Shown in pieces: positions 16,527 through 25,524 of a stretch of DNA of 64,000 nt. This DNA comes from Saccharopolyspora erythraea (lineage in GTDB: Bacteria > Actinomycetota > Actinomycetes > Mycobacteriales > Pseudonocardiaceae). The notes beneath the pieces were generated by a model. It was given only the letters and a program-made list of their open reading frames with translations. It was not told the DNA's origin and did no database searches. Positions within the stretch are counted from its first letter, which is position 1. Every line of letters starts with the position of its first letter. The DNA is taken from contig NZ_CP054839.1 in the NCBI RefSeq assembly GCF_018141105.1, positions 682,001 through 746,000 of the forward strand, read 5' to 3'. The translations under genes and the position numbers were made by a program.

Positions 16527-17536
16527 AGGTCGCGGCCGTCCAAGTCGTCCTGCTCGTAGCGCTCGTCCTGGCGGGGCTGGTCGCGGTGTCGCTGGGCTCG
16601 GTGCACCTGCCGCCCGGCCAGGTCTGGCGGATCCTCGCCGCCCCGCTGCTGCCGGTGGAGCAGGACTGGACGCCGGTGCGGGCCTCGATCGTGTGGGACT
16701 CGCGGTTGCCCCGGGTGGCCACCGCGGTCGTCGTCGGCGCCGCGCTCGCGCTGGCGGGCGGGATCGCCCAGATCGTCACCTCGAACCCGATGGCCGACCC
16801 CTACCTGCTCGGCGTCTCGCAGGGTGCGGGGCTGGCCGTCTCGCTGGTGACCGTGCTCGGCTTCGGCGCGGGGGTGGTCGGCATGGCGACGCTGCCGGTC
16901 GCGGCGTTCGCCGGCGGGCTGCTCGCGCTGCTGTTCGTGCTGGCCGTGGCGGGAAGGTCGGGGTCGGTGACCACGCTCGTGCTCGGCGGGCTGGCCGTCG
17001 GGGAGGTCGCCTACGCGCTGACGTCGCTGGTGCTGCACGCCTTCGCCACCGGCGACCAGGCCAAGCAGGTGCTGTTCTGGATCACCGGCGGGCTCGGCGG
17101 GGCGCGCTGGGAGCTGCTGCCGGTGCCCGCGGCGGTGCTGGGCGCCGGGATCGTCGCCGCGGTCGCGGCCGGCCGGTGGATGAACCTGCTGCACGCCGGG
17201 GACGACGCGGCCGCGGCGATGGGCCTGCACGCGCGCCGCTTCCGGCTGCTGTCGCTGGTCGCGGTGTCGCTGCTGGCGGGCACCGCGGTGGCGGTCGCGG
17301 GCGGGATCGTGTTCGTCGGCCTGCTGGTGCCGCACGCCGCCGCGTTCCTGGTGGGCGCGGAGGCGCGGCGGATGCTGTCGGTCTCGGCGGTGCTCGGCGC
17401 ACTGTTCCTGGTGCTGGCCGACCTGGCCGCGCGGCTGGTGGTCGCGCCATCGGAGCTGCCCGTCGGGGTGCTCACCGCGATCGTCGGCGGACCGCTGTTC
17501 CTGGTGATGTTGCGGCGGCGGAGGCGGACGGCGTGA
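16523..17536 (+). CDS. btuC: Cobalamin ABC transporter permease (FecCD family)
   Basis: A 337-residue FecCD-type permease with about nine to ten membrane helices. Typical stretches include N-P-M-A-D-P-Y-L-L-G-V-S-Q-G-A-G near residue 90 and F-V-G-L-L-V-P-H near residue 268, the loop that contacts the ATPase. ATG start inside the end of btuF; its own end overlaps btuD by 4 bases. The ligand is assigned from the riboswitch. Confidence 0.9.
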   Translation: MKVAAVQVVLLVALVLAGLVAVSLGSVHLPPGQVWRILAAPLLPVEQDWTPVRASIVWDSRLPRVATAVVVGAALALAGGIAQIVTSNPMADPYLLGVSQGAGLAVSLVTVLGFGAGVVGMATLPVAAFAGGLLALLFVLAVAGRSGSVTTLVLGGLAVGEVAYALTSLVLHAFATGDQAKQVLFWITGGLGGARWELLPVPAAVLGAGIVAAVAAGRWMNLLHAGDDAAAAMGLHARRFRLLSLVAVSLLAGTAVAVAGGIVFVGLLVPHAAAFLVGAEARRMLSVSAVLGALFLVLADLAARLVVAPSELPVGVLTAIVGGPLFLVMLRRRRRTA

Positions 17537-18321
17537 TCGGTGCGCGTGGTGTCCGCGTGGTCCTGGACGGCACGGCCGTGCTGTCCGATGTGGACGTGTC
17601 GGTGCGGGAGGGCGAGGTGTTCGGCCTCGTCGGCCCGAACGGCAGCGGCAAGACGACCTTCCTGCGCACGCTCTACCGCGCGGTCCGCCCGGAGGCCGGG
17701 GCGGTGGAGGTGGCCGGGCTGCCGGTCGCGGCCACCGGGCGCAGGCGGCTGGCGCGGACGCTGGCGGCGACCACGCAGGAGGCCGAGCACCGGGCGGCGC
17801 TGACCGTCGGCGAGGTCGTGGCGCAGGGCCGTGTGCCGCATCTGGGGCTGCTGGAGCCGATGCGGGCCGAGGACCGGCGCATCGTCGGGGAGGCGCTGGC
17901 CGCGACGGCGCTGGCCGGCGCCGCCGACCGCGACGTGCGCACCCTCTCCGGCGGCGAGCGGCAGCGGGTCGCGATCGCCCGCGCGCTGGCGCAGCGGCCG
18001 CGCGTGCTCGTGCTCGACGAGCCGACAAACCACCTCGACCTGCGGCACCAGTTCGGCGTGCTCGACCTGCTCGCCGGGCTGGCATCGGACGGGCTGGCGG
18101 TGTTGCTGACGCTGCACGACCTGCGGCAGGCGGTCGAGTACTGCCACCGCGTCGCCGTGCTCGACGAGGGCCGCGTCGTGGCCACCGGAGCACCAGCCGA
18201 AGTGCTCACCGCGGACCTGCTCGCCGGCGTCTTCGGCGTGCGGGGCCGTGCGCACGTGGTCGAGGGCCGTCCGGTGCTGGAGATCTACGGCGCGGTCGCG
18301 ACCGGACCGACCGCGCCATAG
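17533..18321 (+). CDS. btuD: Cobalamin ABC transporter ATPase
   Basis: A 262-residue ATPase with Walker A G-P-N-G-S-G-K-T-T, the Q-loop region A-A-T-T-Q-E, signature L-S-G-G-E-R-Q-R, Walker B V-L-V-L-D-E-P-T-N-H-L-D and switch His in T-L-H-D-L. It closes the riboswitch-led operon. GTG start chosen for the 4-base overlap with the permease, which also places the first strand correctly. Confidence 0.9.
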   Translation: MIGARGVRVVLDGTAVLSDVDVSVREGEVFGLVGPNGSGKTTFLRTLYRAVRPEAGAVEVAGLPVAATGRRRLARTLAATTQEAEHRAALTVGEVVAQGRVPHLGLLEPMRAEDRRIVGEALAATALAGAADRDVRTLSGGERQRVAIARALAQRPRVLVLDEPTNHLDLRHQFGVLDLLAGLASDGLAVLLTLHDLRQAVEYCHRVAVLDEGRVVATGAPAEVLTADLLAGVFGVRGRAHVVEGRPVLEIYGAVATGPTAP

Positions 18322-18343
18322 TCGTCACCCGCATTGGAGGCGG

Positions 18344-18440
18344 TCTTCGGACTCACCCTGCGTGGCGGTGCCGGTGCCGGTGGCGGGAGTGGGCCAAGCG
18401 GCTGCGCCGTTTCAAAGACCCAAGACAGGTTCTCGGGCAG
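18344..18440 (+). repeat. Dispersed 3'-end repeat, copy B (middle module missing)
   Basis: It begins with TCTTCGGACTCACC and continues with GTGGGCCAAGCGGCT and TTTCAAAGACCCAAGACAGG, the left and right modules of copy C. The central CTCAG-flanked palindromic module is absent. It lies between convergent btuD and the GCS2 ligase gene. Confidence 0.7.
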
Positions 18441-18456
18441 CGCAGTAGCGTTCTCG

Positions 18457-19959
18457 TCACCGCGGCGGGACGGGCCAGGAGTGGACCGGGTCGCCGTTCT
18501 CGGCCAGTTCGATGTAGCGGCGCAGCATCGCCGCCAGCGCCTCCTGCCGGTCCATGCCGCGCCGCTCCAACGCCACCACGGTGTCCCGCTGCCAGGCGGC
18601 ACCGGTCTGCCGCTTCAGGCAGCGCTGCTCGATGATCCCGAGGTAGCGCTCCCGTGCGGCGTCGGAGACACCGCACGCGCGCAGCCCGTCGTGGGCCATC
18701 GGCAGCAGCCTGCGCAGCACCAGCTCGTCCGGAGCCACCCAGCCCGCGCCGGGCCAGTACAGGTGCGCGTCGGGGCCGTTGCGGGCGCCGGCGAAGAAGT
18801 TCTCCTCCGCCGCCTCGAACGACATCCTCGTCCACAAAGGACGATCTTGTTCAGTGAGCGCGCGCTGCGCTCCGTAGAAGAACGCCGCGTTGGCCAGCAC
18901 GTCGGCCACCGTCGGCCCCGACGGCAGCACCCGGTTCTCCACCCGCAGGTGCGGCACCCCGTCGACGAGGTCGTAGACCGGGCGGTTCCACCGCCAGATC
19001 GTGCCGTTGTGCAGCCGCAGCTCGGCCAGCACCGGCGCCCGCCCCGCGTCCAGGGCCGCGACCGGATCCTCGTCCTCCGGTTCCGGCAGCAGTGCGGGGA
19101 AGTAGCGCACGTTCTCCTCGAACAGGTCGAAGATCGAGGTGATCCAGCGCTCCCCGAACCACACCCTCGGCCGCACGCCCTGGTTCTTCAGCTCCTGCGA
19201 GCGGGTGTCGGTGGCCTGCTGGAACAGCGGTATCCGCGTCTCGTGCCACAGCGCCTTGCCGAGCAGGAACGGCGAGTTCGAGCCGATCGCGAGCTGGATT
19301 CCCGCCAGGCACTGGGCGGCGTTCCAGTGCGCGGCGAAGTCCTCGGGCGCGACCTGGAGGTGCAGCTGCACCGAGGTGGAGGCCGACTCCGGCTGGATGG
19401 AGTCGGCGTAGGAGCGCAGCTTGTCGCTGCTGCCGTCGGGGAGCGGCACGCCCTCCATGTCCAGCAGCGTCTCCTCGCCCCGCGCGCTGAAGATCTGCTC
19501 GTTGAGCAGCTGGTAGCGCGGCAGCTTGGTCAGCCAGTGCGGCTCGACGTGCGCCCTGCGCACGGTGGGCAGCGTCCCGATCATCACCAGCTTGGCGCCC
19601 GCGTCGTGCGCCTTGCCGTCGGCGCGCGCCAGCGCCGTGCGCAGCTCCTCCTCCAGGCGCAGCGCGCCGTCGCCCGCCAGCACCCGGGGCTCCACGTTGA
19701 ACTCGACGTTGTTCTGCCCGAGCTCGGTGGTGAACGCCGGATCGCTGATCTTCTCCAACACGATGGTGTTGGACATCGACGGCTCCATGTGCTCGTCGAC
19801 GAGGTGCAGCTCCATCTCCAGCCCCATCTGCTGGTGCGGGAAGGAGAAGTTGCCCTCGGCGAGCATCCGGGCGAGCGCGTCGAGCCCCCGTTGCATCTTT
19901 TCCCGATAGCGTTGCCGATCCACCGGCCTGAACACCCGGTTGTCCACGTGCCTTCCCAT
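18457..19959 (-). CDS. GCS2-family glutamate-cysteine ligase-like protein
   Basis: A 500-residue ATP-dependent carboxylate-amine ligase of the GCS2 type. M-G-L-E-M-E-L-H-L-V-D near residue 45 is the metal/ATP-binding Glu cluster, followed by the conserved N-N-V-E-F-N-V-E-P and L-H-L-Q-V blocks. Members join Glu and Cys or related substrates. Actinobacteria use mycothiol rather than glutathione, so the true substrate is uncertain; an ergothioneine-type gamma-glutamylcysteine supply is possible, but no egt genes are nearby. It has its own promoter region. Confidence 0.8.
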   Translation of the reverse strand: MGRHVDNRVFRPVDRQRYREKMQRGLDALARMLAEGNFSFPHQQMGLEMELHLVDEHMEPSMSNTIVLEKISDPAFTTELGQNNVEFNVEPRVLAGDGALRLEEELRTALARADGKAHDAGAKLVMIGTLPTVRRAHVEPHWLTKLPRYQLLNEQIFSARGEETLLDMEGVPLPDGSSDKLRSYADSIQPESASTSVQLHLQVAPEDFAAHWNAAQCLAGIQLAIGSNSPFLLGKALWHETRIPLFQQATDTRSQELKNQGVRPRVWFGERWITSIFDLFEENVRYFPALLPEPEDEDPVAALDAGRAPVLAELRLHNGTIWRWNRPVYDLVDGVPHLRVENRVLPSGPTVADVLANAAFFYGAQRALTEQDRPLWTRMSFEAAEENFFAGARNGPDAHLYWPGAGWVAPDELVLRRLLPMAHDGLRACGVSDAARERYLGIIEQRCLKRQTGAAWQRDTVVALERRGMDRQEALAAMLRRYIELAENGDPVHSWPVPPR

Positions 19960-20115
19960 GCCGTCTCCCCGCTCGGTCGGCCAAGCACGTCAGCGCCGTG
20001 TGCGCGCACGCCAGCGCTCCATCAATGGGAGACCCACCGTGACACATCGATACCCACTGGTACAGCGGCCAAAACGGTGGACGACACCCTCACCCGGGCG
20101 GGGTGCGGCAGGGGG

Positions 20116-21051
20116 TCAGGCGGACGCCTCGTCGAGCCGCTGCACCTCGGCGTCGGTGAGCGCGCTCTCGGCTGCCGGGAGCAGGGCCGAGAGCTGTTCG
20201 GTGTTGCGGGCACTGGCGATCGGTGCAGTCACGTTCCGCTTTCCGAGCAGCCACGCCAACGCGACCGAGGCAACCGGGATGTCACGCAGAGTCGCGATTT
20301 CGTCCAGTGCGGCGAGCACCTTCACCCCTCGCTCGTCGAGGTAGGCGCGAGCGCGGTCGGCGCGGGGGCTCTCGGAGCTGGCGTCCCCCGGACGGTACTT
20401 GCCGGTGAGGAAGCCCTTGGCGAGCGCGAAGTACGGCAGGACCGCCAGGTTCTCACGCTCGGCCAGCCCGGCCAGCTCGCCCTCGAACTCCGCGCGCTCG
20501 ACGAGGTTGTAGTGCGGCTGCAGCGCCGTGAAACACGCGAATCCTTCACGCCTGGACACCTCGAGCGCCTCGGCGAGGCGCGGCGCGGTGTAGTTCGACG
20601 CGGCGATGTGGCGGACCTTGCCCGCGCGCACCAGCTCGTCGAAGGCTGCCAGCGTCTCCTCCAGCGGCGTCCGCTCGTCGTCGCGGTGCGCGTAGTAGAG
20701 GTCGATGTGGTCGGTGCCCAGCCTGCGCAGCGAATCCTCCGCCGCCGCGCGGATGTTCTCGGCCCCCAGGCCCGGCCGCCGGCCCCACGCCCCGACCTTC
20801 GTGGCGATCACGATCCGGTCGCGGTTGCCGCGGGCGCGCAGCCATTCGCCCAGCACCGCCTCGGACTCGCCGCCCGCGTTGCCCTCGGCGAAGGCGGAGT
20901 AGACGTCGGCGGTGTCGACGAAGTTGCCCCCCGCCGCCGCGTAGGCGTCGAGGACGTCGAAGGACTGGTCGCGGTCGGCGGTCCAGCCGAACACGTTGCC
21001 GCCGAGGCAGATGGGGAAGACGTCGAGGTCGCTGTCGCCGAGTCGGGCCAT
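20116..21051 (-). CDS. Aldo/keto reductase
   Basis: A 311-residue TIM-barrel reductase with the AKR tetrad: Asp and Tyr in F-V-D-T-A-D-V-Y-S, Lys in A-T-K-V-G, His in Y-Y-A-H-R-D. Such enzymes use NADPH to reduce aldehydes or ketones. The frame stays open further upstream, but the ATG at 21051 begins the typical L-G-x-S-x-L-x-V-x-P entry strand. It follows the Bcr/CflA gene after 64 bases on the same strand, so the two may be cotranscribed. The substrate is unknown. Confidence 0.88.
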   Translation of the reverse strand: MARLGDSDLDVFPICLGGNVFGWTADRDQSFDVLDAYAAAGGNFVDTADVYSAFAEGNAGGESEAVLGEWLRARGNRDRIVIATKVGAWGRRPGLGAENIRAAAEDSLRRLGTDHIDLYYAHRDDERTPLEETLAAFDELVRAGKVRHIAASNYTAPRLAEALEVSRREGFACFTALQPHYNLVERAEFEGELAGLAERENLAVLPYFALAKGFLTGKYRPGDASSESPRADRARAYLDERGVKVLAALDEIATLRDIPVASVALAWLLGKRNVTAPIASARNTEQLSALLPAAESALTDAEVQRLDEASA

Positions 21052-21115
21052 GGTGAAAGAAACTTCCTCTCCGCGTGGCAGGGGCTGGGGCCCGCGGGCC
21101 CCAGCCCGGGGCTTG

Positions 21116-22408
21116 TCAGCGTTCGGTGGCCGAGACCTCGACCCGCGCCGAGCCGCTGGTCCGCGTGGCCACGATCCGCTGGGCCGGCCCGCCGCGGCGC
21201 CCCAGCGTGAGGAACACCACCGCCGACGCGAGGACCACACCGAACATCACCGACACCATCGGCAACGCCGATCCCACGCCGCCCATTCCCACCAGTGGAG
21301 CCGCCAGCGCGCCCACGACGAACTGGCTGACGCCCAGCAGCGCCGAGGCGCTGCCGGAGACCTCGCGGTGCTCGGCCAGCGCCAGCGTCGTGGTGTTGGG
21401 CATCACGAAGCCCAGTGAGGCGATCATCACGAACAGCGCGCCCAGCAGCACCGGCAGCGGCAGGCCGAGCAGCGCCGCGGTCACCAGCACGGCACCGGCC
21501 ACCGAGGCCGTGAGCAGCGCGGTGGTCAGCAGCTGCGCCTCGGTGGCCACCCGGCCGACGAGCCTGGCGTTGACCTGGCCCGCGGCCACCAGTCCGATCG
21601 CGTTCGCGCCGAAGACGATCGCGTAGGTCTGCGGCGACATGCCGTAGACGTTCTGCATCACGAACGACGAACCGGAGACGTAGGCGAACATCGCGGCCAT
21701 CGCCAGTCCCGCCGCGAGAGCGCAGCCCAGGAACGACGGCTTGGCCAGCAGCATGCCGAAGGTCCGGAACGTCGGGCCGATCCGCGCCGGCTGGCGCCAC
21801 TGCTTCGGCTTGGTCTCGGGCAGCGCGAACGCCGCGACGGCCATCAGCACCACGCCGAAGGCGGTCAGCACGACGAAGACCCCGCGCCAGGTGGTGTGGG
21901 CGAGCACCTGCCCGCCGATCACCGGCGCCAGGATCGGCGCCAGGCCGACCACGAGCATCAGCGAGGAGAAGAACCTCGCCGCCTCGGCGCCCGAGTACAG
22001 GTCGCGCACCGACGCGCGGGCGATCACCATGCCCGCCGCCGCGCCGAACCCCTGCAGCGCGCGCAGCAGCGCCAGGGTGTGCACCGACTCGGTCAGTGCA
22101 CAGAGGACGGTCGCGGCGATGTAGACGGCCAGGCCGGCCAGCAGTGGCTTGCGCCTGCCGACGGCGTCGCTGATCGGCCCGGCGAAGAGCTGGCCGAAGG
22201 CCAGGCCGAGCAGAACGGCGGTGAGCGTGAGCTGCGCCTGCGCCTCGGTGGCGCCCAGCTCGCGGGTGAGGTCGGGCAGGGCGGGCAGGTACATGTCGAT
22301 CGACAGCGGCCCGAACGCCGTCAACCCGCCCAGGATCAGGGCAAAACGGGCTTTTCTGGATGAGCTGGAGTTCTCGGCCTCGACTGCTTCCTCCTCGGCC
22401 CGGGGCAT
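21116..22408 (-). CDS. Bcr/CflA-type multidrug MFS exporter
   Basis: A 430-residue 12-helix transporter with the Bcr/CflA marker L-T-A-F-G-P-L-S-I-D-M-Y-L-P-A-L-P in helix 1 and the G-x-L-x-D-x-x-G-R-R-K-P loop (G-P-I-S-D-A-V-G-R-R-K-P) after helix 2. The family exports drugs such as bicyclomycin or chloramphenicol. An in-frame ATG exists 39 bases upstream, but the one at 22408 has a GAGGAG site 5 bases before it. Confidence 0.88.
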   Translation of the reverse strand: MPRAEEEAVEAENSSSSRKARFALILGGLTAFGPLSIDMYLPALPDLTRELGATEAQAQLTLTAVLLGLAFGQLFAGPISDAVGRRKPLLAGLAVYIAATVLCALTESVHTLALLRALQGFGAAAGMVIARASVRDLYSGAEAARFFSSLMLVVGLAPILAPVIGGQVLAHTTWRGVFVVLTAFGVVLMAVAAFALPETKPKQWRQPARIGPTFRTFGMLLAKPSFLGCALAAGLAMAAMFAYVSGSSFVMQNVYGMSPQTYAIVFGANAIGLVAAGQVNARLVGRVATEAQLLTTALLTASVAGAVLVTAALLGLPLPVLLGALFVMIASLGFVMPNTTTLALAEHREVSGSASALLGVSQFVVGALAAPLVGMGGVGSALPMVSVMFGVVLASAVVFLTLGRRGGPAQRIVATRTSGSARVEVSATER

Positions 22409-22551
22409 GGGTGCTCCTCGCTCCCTCGAAATCGTTGCTTTCGGCAAGCAACAACGCCGAGATCGCCCGAGTTATGCCGCCGAAGCCCGAATTGATCCCT
22501 GTGAGCTGGATCATCATCGGCCCCGGACAGCGGATTCCGGGCAATGCGAAA

Positions 22552-23364
22552 ATGCGGTACGTGGCGCAGATCGTCGAGGTGACCGATGTCGAGGACCCCA
22601 GGGTCGACGACTTCCGCGACCTGTCGACCGCGGACCGGCGTCCGGACCGCCCCGGCGGCCGCGGCCTGGTGATCGCGGAGGGCGTGGTCGTCGTCGAGCG
22701 GCTGGTCGCCTCGCCGTACCCGGTGCGGGCGCTGCTCGGCGTCCGGCGCCGCATCGAGGCCCTCGCCGACCTGCTGGCGCCGCTGGACGTGCCCGCCTAC
22801 GTCGCCGAGGCCGACGTGATGGCCTCCGTCGTCGGCTTCCACCTGAACCGGGGCGTGCTGGCGGTCGCCGACCGCGCACCCGAGGTGACGACCGAGCACC
22901 TGGTCGCGAGCTCCCGCAGGCTCGCGGTGCTCGAAGGCGTCGGCGACCACGAGAACCTCGGCGCGCTGTTCCGCAACGCCGCGGCGCTCGGCGTCGACGG
23001 CGTGCTGCTCGGCGAAGGCTGCTCCGACCCGCTGTACCGGCGCAGCGTCCGGGTCTCGATGGGGCACGTGCTGCGGGTGCCTTTCGCCCGGCTGAAGTCC
23101 TGGCCCGACGACCTGGACCTGTTGCGCGACGGCGGTTTCCGGGTGGCGGCGCTGACGCCGCGCCCGGACGCGGTGTCGCTGCGCGAGGCGGCGCTGGACA
23201 GCGGACCGGTAGCGGTCGTGCTGGGTTCGGAAGGGCCGGGCCTGACCGAGCAGGCCATCGCCGCGGCCGACGTCGCGGTCCGCATCCCGATGGCGGGCGG
23301 GGTCGACTCGCTGAACGTGGCCACCGCGGGCGCGATCGCCTTCCACGCGATGAGCGGGATCTGA
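22552..23364 (+). CDS. SpoU/TrmH-family RNA 2'-O-methyltransferase
   Basis: The 270-residue protein has the three SpoU motifs: N-L-G-A-L-F-R-N-A-A-A-L-G, V-V-L-G-S-E-G-P-G-L-T, and I-P-M-A-G-G-V-D-S-L-N-V-A-T-A-G-A. These build the trefoil-knot S-adenosylmethionine site. It methylates ribose in tRNA or rRNA. The start is uncertain: the ATG at 22552 gives M-R-Y-V-A-Q-I-V-E, and an upstream ATG at 22546 or beyond would add little. The order SpoU - DUF2537 - sepH - serC is shared with mycobacteria. Confidence 0.88.
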   Translation: MRYVAQIVEVTDVEDPRVDDFRDLSTADRRPDRPGGRGLVIAEGVVVVERLVASPYPVRALLGVRRRIEALADLLAPLDVPAYVAEADVMASVVGFHLNRGVLAVADRAPEVTTEHLVASSRRLAVLEGVGDHENLGALFRNAAALGVDGVLLGEGCSDPLYRRSVRVSMGHVLRVPFARLKSWPDDLDLLRDGGFRVAALTPRPDAVSLREAALDSGPVAVVLGSEGPGLTEQAIAAADVAVRIPMAGGVDSLNVATAGAIAFHAMSGI

Positions 23365-23368
23365 GCCG

Positions 23369-24043
23369 ATGAAGTCGACGACGTGGGAACTGCGCGCCCG
23401 CTCCGGACGGGCGGTGCTGGTCAACGGCGCCGAGCGCGAGGTCGACCCGGCGCGCCTGCCGCTGCCGGAGGGGCTGGTCGACGCCCTGCACGAGTGGGCG
23501 CACGTGGTGGACGCCATAAGCGAGGCGCCGGCCGGTGAGCAGGCGGACGAGCCCGGTGCGGTGTCCGGCGAGGTGGCCACCCAGGTCTCCCGGCGCGGAC
23601 GTCAGCTCGCCCTGCGGCTGGCGGTGGAGACCGGCGGCGAGATCGGCTACGCCGACCCGGTGACCGGCGAGGTCGACCGCGTCGGTCGCAGGCGCACCTC
23701 CCGGCAGGCGGGAGGCGGCTACGCCGGCCGGTACGCCAGGGGAGCGCACAACGGCCCGGTGCCGCCGACGCCGTGGGCCACCGGGCTCACCATCACCGCG
23801 ATCATCGCGGCGATCGTGGTGGTCACGTTGGTAGTGGTGACCCAGGGCCTCGCCGAGGTCAGCCCCGCGCTCGCGATCGGCGTCAACGTCGTCGTGGCGG
23901 CGGGCTTCGCGCCGTCGATCTGGCTCGGCAGGCGCATCCCGGTGTGGCGGTGGGTCGCCTTCGGGACCGCGGCGGGCGTCGCGCTGGCCTGGATCGCACT
24001 GCTGCTGAGTGCCCTCGGACCGAGCACCCCCGGCGTGCATTAG
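23369..24043 (+). CDS. DUF2537 membrane protein
   Basis: A 224-residue protein with a soluble N-terminal half (W-E-L-R-A-R-S-G-R-A-V-L at the start) and three hydrophobic helices between residues 133 and 215. It matches the DUF2537 family, whose mycobacterial member also follows the SpoU methyltransferase. It starts 4 bases after the SpoU stop, so the two are translated together. Function is unknown. Confidence 0.78.
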   Translation: MKSTTWELRARSGRAVLVNGAEREVDPARLPLPEGLVDALHEWAHVVDAISEAPAGEQADEPGAVSGEVATQVSRRGRQLALRLAVETGGEIGYADPVTGEVDRVGRRRTSRQAGGGYAGRYARGAHNGPVPPTPWATGLTITAIIAAIVVVTLVVVTQGLAEVSPALAIGVNVVVAAGFAPSIWLGRRIPVWRWVAFGTAAGVALAWIALLLSALGPSTPGVH

Positions 24044-24045
24044 GA

Positions 24046-24170
24046 GCTTCGGACGGGGTTTGCGTGGCGGCGCGGGTGGCGGAACCTCAGAAGCCTTTGC
24101 TGCCGATCGCCGACGTTGTGATATTCGCCCAGCGGGCCGGCGAGGACGCGGTCGTGGCCGTCCTCGCCAG
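24046..24170 (+). repeat. Dispersed 3'-end repeat, copy D (right module missing)
   Basis: Contains CTTCGGAC, the exact 16-mer GGTGGCGGAACCTCAG shared with copy C, and GTCCTCGCCAG near its end. The hairpin module AAGCGGC/GCCGCTT is missing. It lies between the convergent DUF2537 and P450 genes. Confidence 0.6.
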
Positions 24171-24184
24171 CCGTGTACTGGTGC

Positions 24185-25399
24185 TCACCAGGTGACGGGC
24201 AGGCTCCGGACGCCGCCGGTGATGTGGTCGGTGCGCACGTCGAGATCGTCGAGCCCGACGGTCAGCCGCAGGCCGGGCAGGCGGCGGGCGAGGGTGGCGA
24301 AGACGATCCGCAGCTCGATGCGGGCGAGGCTGGCGCCGATGCAGAAGTGCCTGCCGTGCCCGAAGCCGAGGTGGGTGCGCTCCTCGCGGTCGGGGTTGAA
24401 GGTCTCCGCGTCGGCGTAGGTGGAGGGGTCGCGGTTGGCGGCGTTGATCGAGAGGATGACGGCGTCGCCGCGCTGGATGGTGACCCCGGCGATGTCGACG
24501 TCGGTGTGGGCGTAGCGCAGCAGTCCCAGGTCGCCAGGGGCGCCCAGGCGCATGATCTCCTCGACGGTGGCGTCGACCCGGCCGTCCGGGTCGGCGACCA
24601 GTGCGGCCCACTGCTCGGGCCGGGTGAGCAGGAACAGCGTGCCCAGCCCGATGCGGTTGACGGTGGTCTCGTGCCCGGCGAACAGCAGCCCGACGGCGAG
24701 GCGGACCATCTCGGCGTAGTCGAACTCCTCGTCGGCGTCCTGGGCCCGGACTAGGTCGGAGATGACGTCTTCCCCCGGCTCGGCGCGTTTGGCTTCGGCG
24801 AGCCCGGCCATGTAGCGGCTGAACTCCGCGCGCGCCCGGTGGGCGTCGCCGTCGGCGGAGTAGCTGGCCATCCGGTCCGACAGTGACCGGAAGTGCTCGC
24901 GGTCGCTCTCCGGCACCCCCAGCAGCCGGCAGATGACCGTGACCGGCAACGGGAAGGCCAGCCCGGCGTGCAGGTCGACGACGCCGTCGGCCGACGCCTC
25001 GTGCTCGGCGGCCAGGTCGTCGAGGTAGCCGTCGACGAGGGTCTGCACGTGGTCGGAGAGCGCCCGCATCCGCTTGGCCGAGAACGCCGGGGTCAGCAGC
25101 CGCCGCATCCGGGTGTGGTCGGCCTCTTCGGTCTCGTAGTTCCCGGACGGGCCGTCCTGCACCGCGGCGGTCGAGATCCGCGCGGCGCGCTCGGGTTCGG
25201 GATGGGAGCGGCCGAACCTGGAGTCGGCGAGCAGCTCCCGCACCTCGTCGTAGCGGGTCGCCAGCCAGGCCGGGTCGCCCGCGGGAGTGGTCACGGCGGT
25301 GATCGGGGCCTCGCGGCGCAACACCTCGTACAGCGGCGCGAGATCGAGCAGGTTCGGCCTGGTGAACGGCAACTGGTGGTGTTCGGGAGCGACGGTCAT
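24185..25399 (-). CDS. Cytochrome P450
   Basis: A 404-residue soluble bacterial P450. The I-helix reads L-L-F-A-G-H-E-T-T-V, the K-helix E-E-I-M-R supplies ExxR, and the heme loop is F-G-H-G-R-H-F-C-I-G. It hydroxylates an unknown substrate with electrons from a ferredoxin encoded elsewhere. ATG at 25399 has a GGGAGGAG site; a longer frame upstream lacks one. It faces a TetR gene, with a shared operator-like repeat between them, so the regulator probably controls it. Confidence 0.92.
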   Translation of the reverse strand: MTVAPEHHQLPFTRPNLLDLAPLYEVLRREAPITAVTTPAGDPAWLATRYDEVRELLADSRFGRSHPEPERAARISTAAVQDGPSGNYETEEADHTRMRRLLTPAFSAKRMRALSDHVQTLVDGYLDDLAAEHEASADGVVDLHAGLAFPLPVTVICRLLGVPESDREHFRSLSDRMASYSADGDAHRARAEFSRYMAGLAEAKRAEPGEDVISDLVRAQDADEEFDYAEMVRLAVGLLFAGHETTVNRIGLGTLFLLTRPEQWAALVADPDGRVDATVEEIMRLGAPGDLGLLRYAHTDVDIAGVTIQRGDAVILSINAANRDPSTYADAETFNPDREERTHLGFGHGRHFCIGASLARIELRIVFATLARRLPGLRLTVGLDDLDVRTDHITGGVRSLPVTW

Positions 25400-25446
25400 G
25401 GCTCTCCTCCCTGGTGTCTGGAGCCGCTGCCGACCGTACTCTTTTC

Positions 25447-25461
25447 TGGCAGTCAGTGCCA
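25447..25461. promoter_or_regulatory. Candidate TetR operator between P450 and regulator
   Basis: TGGCA-GTCAG-TGCCA is a perfect 5-bp dyad flanked by TTTT on the left and AAAA on the right, so the symmetry extends imperfectly to about 25 bases. It lies in the divergent P450/TetR promoter region. Confidence 0.5.
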
Positions 25462-25524
25462 ATAAAATGTGCGCTGGTATAGGGTGTGTCCGGTTCGCGA
25501 AGCACGACTCGAGCGGAGGTGGCC

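Noticed and set aside
15582-18321. Assigning the ABC importer to ferric siderophores because of the FecCD-type permease
   Set aside because: The leader carries a cobalamin riboswitch, and the iron box found at 10624 is far from it.
18334-21210. 958-codon open frame on the + strand, antisense to the GCS2 ligase and aldo/keto reductase
   Set aside because: It mirrors two well supported genes on the other strand; the composition is Arg/His/Val-rich without any family motif, as expected of antisense frames in GC-rich DNA.
22514-24040. 508-codon frame opposite the SpoU and DUF2537 genes
   Set aside because: Shadow of two motif-bearing genes; no ribosome site or motifs of its own.
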